Positions 44,785 to 53,875 of a stretch of 64,000 nucleotides of DNA are shown in pieces. Location: NCBI RefSeq assembly GCF_014199625.1, contig NZ_JACHNY010000002.1, forward strand, positions 496,001 to 560,000, read 5' to 3'. Origin of the DNA: Sphingomonas abaci. Its GTDB lineage: Bacteria; Pseudomonadota; Alphaproteobacteria; Sphingomonadales; Sphingomonadaceae. The notes beneath the pieces were generated by a model. The model ran no database searches and was not told the DNA's origin. It worked only from the letters and a program-made list of their open reading frames with translations. A program made the position numbers and the translations under genes. Every line of letters starts with the position of its first letter. Positions within the stretch are counted from its first letter, which is position 1.

Positions 44785-47291
44785 AGCCCCGTCTCCGGGA
44801 ACAGACCAATCGTCAGATAGGTCACCGATGCGGTCAGCGCGTAGAAATGCTGGTAGACGGTGATGTTGCGCAGATCGGCGTCGTGGCTCGGAGTCATCCG
44901 TCCGGCGAGGCTGCGGGCGAGGGTATAGAGCTGCATGATCGCGCCGATCGCGGCATGGACGACCGTCCAGATCGTTAGCACCCAGACGATCGCCGGATAG
45001 ACGTTCGCCTTCGGATCCAGTCCGTCGAGGCAGCGAAGCCCCGCGAAAAGGCTGGCGATGGCGGCTATGGTGCCCGCCACCAGTAGGATGCGCGCGATCA
45101 TGACCTGTCCGCGCGCATGGACCTCGCGTGCGACCACCGTCCCCACCCAACTGGCGAGCGACAGGCCAAGCGCCATGATTGGCGCGGCACTGCCCGGCCC
45201 GTCGAACCCCGCCCCAAAGTCGGAATGGATAGTCCAGTAGAAATAATAGCCGAACACCAGCCCCGAAAAGGCGGTGGCATCCGCCATCATCGTGATGAAC
45301 ATCGCCCACCAGCCGGGCGCGGCGGGGCCGGCGCTGTAGAGCGGCATATGCATGCCGTGACCGATCGGCTTCTCCGGCTTTTCCGGGATTTCGGCCGTGT
45401 CCCACAGCCACCACAGCACGCAGGCCAGCGTCACCACGCCGCTGATCGCCGACAGCAGGTAGAGGTGATAGGTGGTCAGGATGAACACCGCACCCAGCGC
45501 CACGGCGGTGATCATCGGCTTGACGCTGGGGGTGCCCAGCCGGATCACCGACACGGGCCGCGCGTCCAGGACAGAGGTGATGATCGTCTCGCGACGCCCC
45601 TCTTCGGCGTCGGGCAGGAAGAAGCGCCCCTCATCGACCTTGGCCACGAAATCCTTCTGGTCCCAGATCGGATAGCGGCTCTCAATCAGCGGCACTGAGC
45701 GGATTCCCCAATCCTCATCGTCAGGATGCGCCAGCCATTCGAGCGTGCCGGCATTCCAGGGATTGCGCGCCGCCTTGGGTCGGGTTGGCGACAAGGCCAG
45801 GTCGATCACCAGCACCAGTACGCCCGCCGCGAACAGATAGGAACCGGCAGTCGAGGCGAGGTTGAGCCAGCCGATGCCCAGCTCGGCCGGATAGGTGAAG
45901 ACGCGGCGCGGCATCCCTTCCAGCCCCGACAGGTGCATGGGGAAGAAGGTCAGGTTGACGCCGACGAACATGATCCAGAACGCGGCACGGCCCATCCGAT
46001 CGGACAGTTTCTTGCCGGTGATCAGCGGCCAGTAATAATAAAGCCCGCCGAACAGGGGCAACAGCGTGCCGCCGATCAGCACGTAGTGGAGGTGCGCGAC
46101 GATGAAATAGGTGTCGTGTGCCTGCCAGTCGAAGGGAGCGACCGCGACCATCACGCCGGTGAGCCCGCCGATCACGAAGATCGCAAGGCTGCCACTCGCA
46201 TAAAGCAGGGGCGTCGACCATTTGACCTTGCCCGCCCACAGGGTAGCGATAAAGGCGAAGATCTGCACGCCGGTTGGGATCGCCACCGCCTCGGACGCGG
46301 CGGAGAAGAAGGCGAGGCTGATCTTGGGCAGGCCGGTCGCGAACATGTGGTGGACCCACAGACCGAACGACAGGAAGGCAGTGCCGACCGCCGCCAGCAC
46401 GATCCAGGGGTAGCCGAGCAGGTGGCGCTGCGCGAAGGTCGGGATCAGCATCGCGAACAGCGCGATTGACGGCAGGAAGACGATATAGACTTCCGGATGA
46501 CCGAAGATCCAGAACAGGTGCTGCCATAACAGCGGATCGCCGCCGCGCGCCGCATCGAAGAACGGCCATTCGAGCAGCCGCTCCATCTCGAACAGCAGGT
46601 CGCCCGCGATCAACGGCGGGAAGGCGAACAGGATCATCACGGCCACGACCAGGATATACCAGGCATAGAGCGGCATCAGGTTCAGCCGCATCCCTGGCGG
46701 CCGACATTTGAGCACGCCGACGATCAGCTCCACCGCGGCCGCGACCGACGACACTTCGATGAACGACAGGCCCAGCATCCAGATGTCCGCGCCCAGCCCG
46801 GACAGGTCGGTCCGCGTGGTCAGCGGCGGATACATGAACCAGCCACCGTCGGGCGCGGCGTTGAAGAATATCGAACCGGAGACGAAGACCCCGCCGAGCA
46901 GGAAGCTCCAGTAGCCAAAGGCCGACAGACGCGGAAACGGCAGGTCGCGCGCGCCGAGCAGCTGCGGCAGCAGGATGATCGACACCGCCTCGAACATCGG
47001 CACGGCGAACAGGAACATCATCATCGAGCCGTGCAGCGTGAACAGCTGGTTGAACGTGTTCGCCGACACCAGGTCGTTGTTCGGCACCGCCAGTTGCGTG
47101 CGCATGATCAGCGCCAGCACGCCGGCGAACAGCATGAAGCCAAAGGCGGTCAGCGTGTACCATACGCCGATGCGGTTGTTGTTGACGTCGGTCCAGCGGA
47201 AGAACCAGCCCGAAGGCGGCTTCCACACCGCGCGCAACCGGTCCTCCTGCGCGGCGCGGAGGGTCGGATCGTCTTGGGCATGGAGGCTCAT
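44781..47291 (-). CDS. Cytochrome c oxidase subunit I fused to subunit III
   Basis: Catalytic haem-copper oxidase subunit, 836 aa. The subunit I part (about 1-530) has the haem and CuB ligands: H87, H265 with E267 and Y269 (GHPEVY), H314/H315 and H400/H402. The C-terminal part (about 600-836) is a subunit III-like helical domain (MFITMMADATAFSGLVFGYYF). By eye, the K-channel lysine of A-type oxidases is Gln (Q343 in AIPTGVQIF) and the D-channel Asn pair is Ser-Ala (123-124), while D116 is kept. Overlaps its neighbours by ATGA and GTGA. Confidence 0.92.
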   Translation of the reverse strand: MSLHAQDDPTLRAAQEDRLRAVWKPPSGWFFRWTDVNNNRIGVWYTLTAFGFMLFAGVLALIMRTQLAVPNNDLVSANTFNQLFTLHGSMMMFLFAVPMFEAVSIILLPQLLGARDLPFPRLSAFGYWSFLLGGVFVSGSIFFNAAPDGGWFMYPPLTTRTDLSGLGADIWMLGLSFIEVSSVAAAVELIVGVLKCRPPGMRLNLMPLYAWYILVVAVMILFAFPPLIAGDLLFEMERLLEWPFFDAARGGDPLLWQHLFWIFGHPEVYIVFLPSIALFAMLIPTFAQRHLLGYPWIVLAAVGTAFLSFGLWVHHMFATGLPKISLAFFSAASEAVAIPTGVQIFAFIATLWAGKVKWSTPLLYASGSLAIFVIGGLTGVMVAVAPFDWQAHDTYFIVAHLHYVLIGGTLLPLFGGLYYYWPLITGKKLSDRMGRAAFWIMFVGVNLTFFPMHLSGLEGMPRRVFTYPAELGIGWLNLASTAGSYLFAAGVLVLVIDLALSPTRPKAARNPWNAGTLEWLAHPDDEDWGIRSVPLIESRYPIWDQKDFVAKVDEGRFFLPDAEEGRRETIITSVLDARPVSVIRLGTPSVKPMITAVALGAVFILTTYHLYLLSAISGVVTLACVLWWLWDTAEIPEKPEKPIGHGMHMPLYSAGPAAPGWWAMFITMMADATAFSGLVFGYYFYWTIHSDFGAGFDGPGSAAPIMALGLSLASWVGTVVAREVHARGQVMIARILLVAGTIAAIASLFAGLRCLDGLDPKANVYPAIVWVLTIWTVVHAAIGAIMQLYTLARSLAGRMTPSHDADLRNITVYQHFYALTASVTYLTIGLFPETGL

Positions 47292-48262
47292 TTCAGGCCT
47301 TCGAGATAGCGGGCGATGGCCATGGCCTCAGCGTCCGACAATTGAGGAAAGGCGGGCATCCGCACACCGGGCTTGGTCGCTTGCGGGTGGCGGATGAAGC
47401 CGGCGACATTGGCGGTCGTCATCGGCAGGATGCCGGCCGCCAGGGTCGCACGCTGTCCGAAGCGGGAGAGATCGGGACCGATCCGGCTGGCGGCGGCGGT
47501 GCCACGGACGGCATGGCAGCCGCCACACCCCTGTGCGGCGAACAGGCGGGCCCCGGCCACGTCCGCCACTGCGCCACGGGCGGGTCCGCGCTGACCTTCC
47601 AGCCACGCGTCGAAGGCGGCCGGTTCCATCGCCACCACGTCGAGCGCCATAAGGGCATGGGACAGGCCACAAAACTCCGCGCATTGTCCGCGATACCGGC
47701 CGGAGCGGTCGGCGCGGACCACCAAGGTGTTGGTCCGGCCGGGGATCATGTCCATTTTGCCGGCCAGACCGGGGATCCAGAAACTGTGCACCACGTCGCC
47801 CGCGGTCAGCCGAAAGGCGACGGTGCGGCCGACGGGGATGCGGATCTCGTTGGCGCTCAGGACCGGCGCGCCATCGGCGGCACGGTAGGCGACGCGCCAC
47901 CAGAATTGCTCGCCATCCACCGCGATCCGCAGATCGGCGGGCGCGACGGGGCGCGGTCGCATATAAGGCAGCGAATAGGCGAGCAGCCCGAGCAGAACGA
48001 CCGTCGGCACGATCCCGCCAAGCCACAGGACCAGCCGCATGCCCTTGCGATGCGTCATCTCGCCAACCGGGGCGCGGACGGCCCGGCGCATCAGCCAGGC
48101 GACGAAGCCCGCGATCCCGACCGCGCCGACCAGCATGACGATGAACAGGTGACGAATGGCCTCGGCATCCGCGCCGAACGGGGCGAGGGTGGACTGATGG
48201 CGGTTGCAGCCGGCCAGCAGCCAGCACAAGCCCATGATGGCGATGAACTTTTCCCCCCGCAT
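47288..48262 (-). CDS. Cytochrome c oxidase subunit II with fused cytochrome c (caa3 type), lipoprotein
   Basis: A 324-aa subunit: lipoprotein signal with lipobox LLAGC (C19), two membrane helices, a CuA domain (H159; C194, E196, C198, H202, M205 in QCAEFCGLSHALM) and a C-terminal c-type haem domain (CGGCH, 246-250). It accepts electrons from cytochrome c and passes them to subunit I. It leads the operon and is coupled to subunit I by an ATGA overlap. ATG 48262 is chosen; a TTG one codon upstream is possible. Confidence 0.92.
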   Translation of the reverse strand: MRGEKFIAIMGLCWLLAGCNRHQSTLAPFGADAEAIRHLFIVMLVGAVGIAGFVAWLMRRAVRAPVGEMTHRKGMRLVLWLGGIVPTVVLLGLLAYSLPYMRPRPVAPADLRIAVDGEQFWWRVAYRAADGAPVLSANEIRIPVGRTVAFRLTAGDVVHSFWIPGLAGKMDMIPGRTNTLVVRADRSGRYRGQCAEFCGLSHALMALDVVAMEPAAFDAWLEGQRGPARGAVADVAGARLFAAQGCGGCHAVRGTAAASRIGPDLSRFGQRATLAAGILPMTTANVAGFIRHPQATKPGVRMPAFPQLSDAEAMAIARYLEGLK

Positions 48263-48271
48263 CAACGCCGA

Positions 48272-48294
48272 ACGGTTCGGGGCCGAAACGGTTC
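48272..48294. promoter_or_regulatory. Direct repeat ACGGTTC upstream of the oxidase operon
   Basis: ACGGTTC occurs twice (48272-48278 and 48288-48294), 16 bases apart, just before the start of subunit II and downstream of the cupin gene. It could bind a regulator; the spacing is not a full helical multiple of any well-known site. Confidence 0.2.
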
Positions 48295-48332
48295 AATCTT
48301 TGGATGAAGGTTTTTTCATCTTCTTATCTGGA

Positions 48333-49352
48333 TCAGCCCGCGAGGGTGCGTTGCAGGAAGCTGCGGATCATGCCGGTCCGCTCCCGCGAAGGCGGCCCCA
48401 ATATGCCGCGCGCATGGAGCGGCAGGTGCGCGCCCGCCGCCGCGGGGTCGTCGGCGAAGACATAATGGTCGAACCAGGATTTGACGGCCGCCCGTTCCGC
48501 CGGCGGCAGGTCGCGCACGGTCAGCAGCGCATGGATCAAGGCCGGGAACGCCGATCCGCCTTCACGCTCGCCCCACCAGTAGTTGGCCAGTATGTTGAGT
48601 GGCCCGCTGGCGCGGACATCGTGCCACCAGAGCGGCGGCAGGAACAGCGCGTCGCCGGGCTCTAGCTCGGCGACCTGCATCATCGCAAGCGCCGCGGCGA
48701 AGCGCGGGTGACGATCGAGGTCGGGCCGCTCCAAATCGACCATGCTGGTCGGTTGCCCGGCCATCGTCGTTTCCAGCGGCCCGACATAGAGGTTGCCGGT
48801 CTGCTCGGGCGGGAAGATCGCGAAGCGCCGCCGCCCCGCCACCACCACCGCGATGTTGGCGGACATGTCGTAATGGGTCGATACGCGCGTCGCATTGCCC
48901 AGCCAAAGGCGGGGCGTAGCGGCTGGGATCGCCAGGGGCAGGGGATTCTCCTGCGCCCAGCCGGGGAAATGGTCCGGCGCGGCGCTGGCCCCGGCATAGA
49001 GCGCGGGCGGCGTCGGATTGTCCACCTCGGCAAGGAGCGCGTCGAGCAGCGGTCCGAGCAGCACCTGGCCACGATCGAAATTGAAGCCGCGCATGTCAGC
49101 GCGATAGAAGAAGCGCCCCGCGATTGTCGGCGGACCGGCGAAGATGCCCAGCGGTCGGCCGCTGTCGAACCGGCGGAGATAGGCGGCGGTGGCGACCGGC
49201 CCCTGCCGCCCGGTTACGACCGCAGGCCAGGCGGCCGCAAGGCCACGCAGCACCAAGGGGCGGTCGCCGTTCAGGATGTCGCCGCCGATGCGGCTGGCAT
49301 CGGACGCGTCGATCTCCGCGACCCGCTGCGCCGTTGCGACTGGATCCGTCAC
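48333..49352 (-). CDS. Cupin-like (JmjC-type) domain protein
   Basis: A 339-aa protein of the cupin_8/JmjC-like group. Metal-site candidates are H and D in THYDMSANIAVVV and the second His in PPLWWHDV. Other landmarks are RPLVLRGLAAAWPAV and NILANYWWGE. Relatives include 2-oxoglutarate/Fe(II) hydroxylases acting on proteins or small molecules; sphingomonad members often sit next to TonB receptors. GTG start at 49352. It is on the same strand as and 70 bases before the oxidase operon, without visible linkage. Confidence 0.78.
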   Translation of the reverse strand: MTDPVATAQRVAEIDASDASRIGGDILNGDRPLVLRGLAAAWPAVVTGRQGPVATAAYLRRFDSGRPLGIFAGPPTIAGRFFYRADMRGFNFDRGQVLLGPLLDALLAEVDNPTPPALYAGASAAPDHFPGWAQENPLPLAIPAATPRLWLGNATRVSTHYDMSANIAVVVAGRRRFAIFPPEQTGNLYVGPLETTMAGQPTSMVDLERPDLDRHPRFAAALAMMQVAELEPGDALFLPPLWWHDVRASGPLNILANYWWGEREGGSAFPALIHALLTVRDLPPAERAAVKSWFDHYVFADDPAAAGAHLPLHARGILGPPSRERTGMIRSFLQRTLAG

Positions 49353-49435
49353 CGCTGCTCTCCGCCTGCGTCGCGTCCGGACTCGGACAATGCAAGCGCC
49401 CTTGTGTAAATATCTTGGAAAGTCAAAGGGTTAGA

Positions 49436-50350
49436 TTATCGAGCCGCCGCCTCTGACGCCAGTTGACGATCAAGACGGGATCGGCCCGCCGCCGCATAGC
49501 GCAGGCAGGCCGTCCCGTCCGTAAGCGGTTTCTCGCCAGCCACGCGCGCATAGAGATCGCTGGCTTCGGGATGCGGTGTGATCAGCAGGTCGCAGGGCAA
49601 GCGGGCGATCCGGGTAAGGGTCCGGCGCAAGGTGGCGACAGAGGCCGGATGATCGGTGAAGCGATAACCGTTGCTCGCCACGGCGCTGACGCTGTCGGCA
49701 TAGACCACCATGCGGCAGGTCGCGCCGTTACAGGATCGCCATGTCCATGAGGTCCCGCCGGGCGAATGGCCGGGGGTGGCATGGGCGGTGAGGCGGAGCG
49801 ATCCCAGGGTTACCACCTGTCCGTCGCTGACAAGCCCATCGACGGGCACGCCGGAAAAGCGCGGCCGGTCCCCTTCGCGCTGCGGATCGTCGACCGCGAA
49901 GACGCCGCTCGCCAGCACGGGGCGGGCGGCGACGCGGGCGAGCATCTTCGCGCCCGTCGCCTGGCGCAGGGCGCGCAGGCCCCCGGCATGGTCCTGATGC
50001 TCGTGCGAGGACAGCAGCAATTTGACGTCACGCGGGCGGACGCCCAGCCGCCGGATGTTGGCAAGGATCGAGGGCCCGGCCTCCTGCGTCGCGCCGTCGA
50101 TGACGATCGATCCCCGGTCGCCGACGATCAGTAGCACGGTGATGCCACAGGTGCCGACGTCATAGACGTTGGCGAACAGGCGTATCGGCGGCGCGGGATC
50201 GCTCCATCCGTCCCTGCCGCCGCAGCGCGCCCGATGTTCGGCAACGGTGGCGGGCGCGAGGCCCGGCCCGGTCACGGCCGCCAGCAGCGTCGGCGTCGGC
50301 GCGGCCAGCATCGCGATCGATGCCGCTGCCCATTTCACCCACTTCATCAT
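49436..50350 (-). CDS. Subclass B3 metallo-beta-lactamase homologue
   Basis: A 304-aa exported protein with a signal peptide (WAAASIAMLAAPTPTLLAA). B3-type zinc ligands are all present: H116-E-H118-Q-D120-H121 (SSHEHQDHAGG), H195 (GHSPGGTSW) and H260 (TPHPE). The lead-in (LFANVYDVGTCGITVLLI; GSIVIDG) is typical of environmental B3 enzymes. Whether it hydrolyses carbapenems or another ester/lactone is unknown. Two tandem ATGs (50350, 50347) precede the signal peptide; a frame open further upstream is not signal-like. Divergent from the ThuA-like gene. Confidence 0.82.
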   Translation of the reverse strand: MMKWVKWAAASIAMLAAPTPTLLAAVTGPGLAPATVAEHRARCGGRDGWSDPAPPIRLFANVYDVGTCGITVLLIVGDRGSIVIDGATQEAGPSILANIRRLGVRPRDVKLLLSSHEHQDHAGGLRALRQATGAKMLARVAARPVLASGVFAVDDPQREGDRPRFSGVPVDGLVSDGQVVTLGSLRLTAHATPGHSPGGTSWTWRSCNGATCRMVVYADSVSAVASNGYRFTDHPASVATLRRTLTRIARLPCDLLITPHPEASDLYARVAGEKPLTDGTACLRYAAAGRSRLDRQLASEAAAR

Positions 50351-50595
50351 CGCTTTGGCTCCGCCCGTGCACGCACCTGCATCTAGACCCGCATGGACGC
50401 GCCCGCCAGCGGCCCGACTACCGTCGCCGATGGCCGATCGGGGCCATGCGGGGGGCTTTGCCGACATCGTCTTGCGGCGCATGGCGACGATCGGTTCGCC
50501 GGGCGAGCGCCCCGCGCCACCCCCACCATGGTCGTAGTGGTGCGGCGATGATCGACGGCCGATAGGAAAGCGCCGGGTTCAGGAGGACGGATCGG

Positions 50596-51360
50596 ATGCG
50601 GGGACTATCGGGCATGGTGGCGCTGGCGCTCGCGGCGGTTCCGGCCGTGGCGGTGGCCGAGGATCAGTTCCGTGTGCTGGTGATCGCTACGCCCAGCACC
50701 TATCACTATGAATATATTCCGATCGCCCGCGACGCGCTGGAACGGGTGGCGCGGCTGCACAGCTTCGCACTCGACTGGACCAGCGATCCGGCGCGGTTCG
50801 ATGACGACCTGGCGGGCTTCGCCGCCATCCTGTTCCTCAACACGCCACCCGAGCGCCTGGATGCCGGGCAGCGCGCGCGGTTCGAGGCCTATATGCGCGC
50901 CGGCGGCAATGCGATGGTCGTCCACCGCGCCGCGATCGTGCCAAAGGACGAATGGCCGTGGTTCGAGAAGCTGGTCGGCCGCCGCTTCGTCAACCATCCC
51001 AAGGTGCAGACCGGGGTCGTGACCGTCGCCGATCCCGGCTTCCCCGCCAGTTTCGGCCTACCGCCCCGCTGGATCTGGAGTGACGAGTTCTACGTCACCG
51101 CCGACCCCTGGCGGATCGCCATCGACCCCGTGCTTCGGGTCGACGAGCGCAGCTACGACCCGACGCTGATCTGGCCGGGGCAGGTGGGGCATCGCATGGG
51201 GGCGGACCATCCGTTGGCCTGGCACCATCGCTACGAGCGAGGCCGGGTCTTCGTCACCTTGCTCGGTCACCAGGCCGACATGTACCGGGACGAGCGCTAT
51301 CTCCAGCATCTGCTCGGTGGCCTGTTCTGGACCGCAACCGGACGGGGGCAGCTACGCTGA
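50596..51360 (+). CDS. Exported ThuA-like domain protein
   Basis: A 254-aa protein with a signal peptide (MVALALAAVPAVAVA) and a ThuA-like fold: FRVLVIATPSTYHYEYIP, AILFLNTPPERLD, GGNAMVVHRAAI, PLAWHHRYERGRVFVTLLGH. ThuA is linked to trehalose/keto-sugar metabolism, but many exported members have unknown substrates. AGGAGG precedes the ATG by about 8 bases. It is followed by the UbiB-like gene after 45 bases. Confidence 0.82.
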   Translation: MRGLSGMVALALAAVPAVAVAEDQFRVLVIATPSTYHYEYIPIARDALERVARLHSFALDWTSDPARFDDDLAGFAAILFLNTPPERLDAGQRARFEAYMRAGGNAMVVHRAAIVPKDEWPWFEKLVGRRFVNHPKVQTGVVTVADPGFPASFGLPPRWIWSDEFYVTADPWRIAIDPVLRVDERSYDPTLIWPGQVGHRMGADHPLAWHHRYERGRVFVTLLGHQADMYRDERYLQHLLGGLFWTATGRGQLR

Positions 51361-51405
51361 CGCGATTGCCGGGGAACTCCCCGCCGCGCGCCGCGCTGTG
51401 CCGGG

Positions 51406-52758
51406 ATGCAGCAGGATGACGATGTTCCAAACGCGCGCCACCGCGCCATCCCCAGCGGCCGGGCGGCCCGGCTGAGCGTTTTCGGCCGGTTGGCGGGCGG
51501 TGTCGCGGGCGGGATGATCGCCGAGGGCGCCCGGCGGCTGGCCGCGGGCGAGCGACCCCGCATGAGCGACCTGGTGCTGACCCCGGCCAACGCCGCGCGG
51601 GTCGCCGACCGATTGTCCCATCTGCGCGGCGCGGCGATGAAGCTGGGTCAGATGATCTCGATGGACGCGGGCGACATGCTGCCGGCCGAGCTGTCCACCA
51701 TTCTCGCCCGGTTGCGCAACCAAGGCTATCGGATGCCCCCGGCCCAGCTCGACCAGGTGCTGACCCGCGAATGGGGGCCGGGCTGGCGCCGGCGCTTCCG
51801 CCATTTCGAGGCGGCCCCCGTGGCGGCGGCGTCGATCGGACAGGTGCATCGAGCGACCCTGCCCGACGGGCGAGTGCTGGCGATCAAGGTGCAGTATCCC
51901 GGCGTCGCCGACAGCATCGATGCCGATGTCGACAATGTCGCGACGCTGCTCCGCGTCTCGAACCTGCTGCCGTCCACGCTCGACCTGAAGCCTCTGCTGT
52001 CGGAGGCCAAGCGCCAGCTGGCGGAGGAAGCCAATTACGTCCGCGAAGGCGAGCAGATGCGCCTGTATGGCGAGCGGCTGGCCGGGGATGTCCGCTATGT
52101 CGTGCCGACGCTGGAAGGGGACCTCACCACCGGCCGCGTGCTGGCGATGCAGTTCGTCGAGGGACGGCCGATCGAGACGCTGGCCGACGCACCTCAGCAG
52201 GCGCGCGACAATGCGATGACGGCCTTGCTGTCGCTGGTGCTGCGCGAGCTGTTCGACTTCGCGACGATGCAGACCGATCCCAATTTCGCCAATTACCGCT
52301 GGCAACCCGAAACCAACGCCCTGGTGCTGCTCGACTTCGGCGCGACAAGGGCGGTGCCGGCGGAGACGGCCGATGGTTATCGCCGGCTGATCGTCGCCGG
52401 GCTGGCGCGAGACCGCGACGCCATCCGCGACGTGGCGGTGGAGACGGGCTTTCTGGGTGCGGTGGCGGCGAACACGCATCGCCCCGCGATCGACCGGATC
52501 ATCGCCGCGATCGACGATGCGCTGAACCGGCCCGGCCCCTTCGACTTCGGCGACCGCGCCTTCGTCCCCGTCGTCCGCGAGGAGGCGAAGGCGCTGATCG
52601 CCGATCGCACGACCTGGCATGTCCCGCATGTCGAGACGCTGTTCGTACAGCGCAAGGTCAGCGGCACCGCGCTGCTGGCGGCGCGGCTGAAGGCGCGAGT
52701 CGATGTTCGCGGCCTGGCCGCCGCCGCGATCGGCGTACGCCAGGATCTGACGCGCTGA
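51406..52758 (+). CDS. ABC1/UbiB-family atypical kinase
   Basis: A 450-aa protein of the UbiB/ADCK group. Landmarks are the KxGQ motif (K79-L-G-Q82), the Ala-rich loop AAASIGQVHRA, the nucleotide-binding Lys in LAIKVQYPGV (K161) and LLDFGATRA. Members are ATPases that support ubiquinone synthesis or lipid metabolism. This soluble short form lacks the usual C-terminal membrane helices, so it is probably a second member rather than the ubiquinone-pathway UbiB itself. No ubi genes adjacent. Confidence 0.85.
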   Translation: MQQDDDVPNARHRAIPSGRAARLSVFGRLAGGVAGGMIAEGARRLAAGERPRMSDLVLTPANAARVADRLSHLRGAAMKLGQMISMDAGDMLPAELSTILARLRNQGYRMPPAQLDQVLTREWGPGWRRRFRHFEAAPVAAASIGQVHRATLPDGRVLAIKVQYPGVADSIDADVDNVATLLRVSNLLPSTLDLKPLLSEAKRQLAEEANYVREGEQMRLYGERLAGDVRYVVPTLEGDLTTGRVLAMQFVEGRPIETLADAPQQARDNAMTALLSLVLRELFDFATMQTDPNFANYRWQPETNALVLLDFGATRAVPAETADGYRRLIVAGLARDRDAIRDVAVETGFLGAVAANTHRPAIDRIIAAIDDALNRPGPFDFGDRAFVPVVREEAKALIADRTTWHVPHVETLFVQRKVSGTALLAARLKARVDVRGLAAAAIGVRQDLTR

Positions 52759-52801
52759 GGTGGGACGGGGCGGCTGCGATCCGGCCCCGCTGCGTGGACC
52801 T

Positions 52802-53875
52802 CTACGCCGCGAGACGGGCGTCGCCCGCTCGCGCCTCGGCATAAAGCTGCTCGCAACGGTCGAGCCAGAGATCATGCGTGAAGTGCGCCAGCACCCGGTC
52901 GCGTGGGACGTGGCGCGGGATGGCGAGCGCCGCGCCCATCGCGATCGCCAGTCCCGCGACGTCCCCGCATTCGGCATAGGCTCCGGCCTCGCCGACGATC
53001 TCGCGCGCCGCGCCCATGGCGAAGGCGGCCACCGGCAGACCGCAGCTCATCGCCTCCACCGCGACCAGGCCGAACGGCTCGTCCCAGCACGGCGTGAACA
53101 GGAAGATCGAGGCTTGGCCGATCGCCCGCGCCAGCGCCGCACCCTCCAGATGACCGGCATAGCGGATCGCGCCGCCGAGCAGCGGCTCGACCTCAGCGGT
53201 GAAGTAGTCCGGGTCCTCCATCGGCCCGTAGAGGGTCAGGCAGATCCCGGCACATCGCGCCGCCTGGGCCGCCAGATGCGGCCCCTTGTTGGGGGTGATC
53301 CGCCCACACCAGGCGGCGTTGCCGTCACCCTCGGCGCGATAGGGCCAGAGCGCGGGATCGATGCCGTTGTGGAGGATCGAGGCCTCGACCGGCGCGCCCT
53401 CCGGCCACCAGGCGTCCCGCTGCCGGGCCGACGTCACCGTCAGGCGGTGGTGCGGCGCGATGCTGCTGCGCACGAACCAGTGGAGCGCGTCATAGGGCGG
53501 CACGTGCAGCGAGGTGACGGTGGGCGTAGCCATGGTCCGCGCCGGCTCCAGCGCGAACCGGTGCAGGCTGTTGTTGTGCACCACGTCGAACCCGCCCGCC
53601 GCGATCCGGTCGCAGGCCGCGGCATAGGCGGCGTCGAGATGCGCGATCAGCGGGGCGGAGCCGCGATGCTCCGCCCATGGAAAGGTCCGTTCATAATGCT
53701 GCGCGACCACAGGATCGATCGCGAACCGCGGGTCGCTGTCGCCCGAAGCGAACAGCACCACATCGTGTCCACGCGCTTGCAGCCCGGCGGCGAGATGCCA
53801 GCAATGCGATTCCATTCCACCGGCGAAAGGCTGCGCGATCCGCTGGCGGACATGGCCCAGAACCGCGATCCTCAT
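52802..53875 (-). CDS. Glycosyltransferase family 4
   Basis: A 357-aa GT-B enzyme with GGMESHCWHLAAGLQARGHDV near the N-terminus, the donor-side CGRITPNKGPHLAAQAA and DEPFGLVAVEAMSCGLPVAA motifs. It transfers a sugar from a nucleotide donor with retention of configuration; donor and acceptor unknown. It is last in a four-gene operon, coupled to the GT2 gene by an ATGA overlap, and converges with the UbiB-like gene. Confidence 0.88.
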   Translation of the reverse strand: MRIAVLGHVRQRIAQPFAGGMESHCWHLAAGLQARGHDVVLFASGDSDPRFAIDPVVAQHYERTFPWAEHRGSAPLIAHLDAAYAAACDRIAAGGFDVVHNNSLHRFALEPARTMATPTVTSLHVPPYDALHWFVRSSIAPHHRLTVTSARQRDAWWPEGAPVEASILHNGIDPALWPYRAEGDGNAAWCGRITPNKGPHLAAQAARCAGICLTLYGPMEDPDYFTAEVEPLLGGAIRYAGHLEGAALARAIGQASIFLFTPCWDEPFGLVAVEAMSCGLPVAAFAMGAAREIVGEAGAYAECGDVAGLAIAMGAALAIPRHVPRDRVLAHFTHDLWLDRCEQLYAEARAGDARLAA

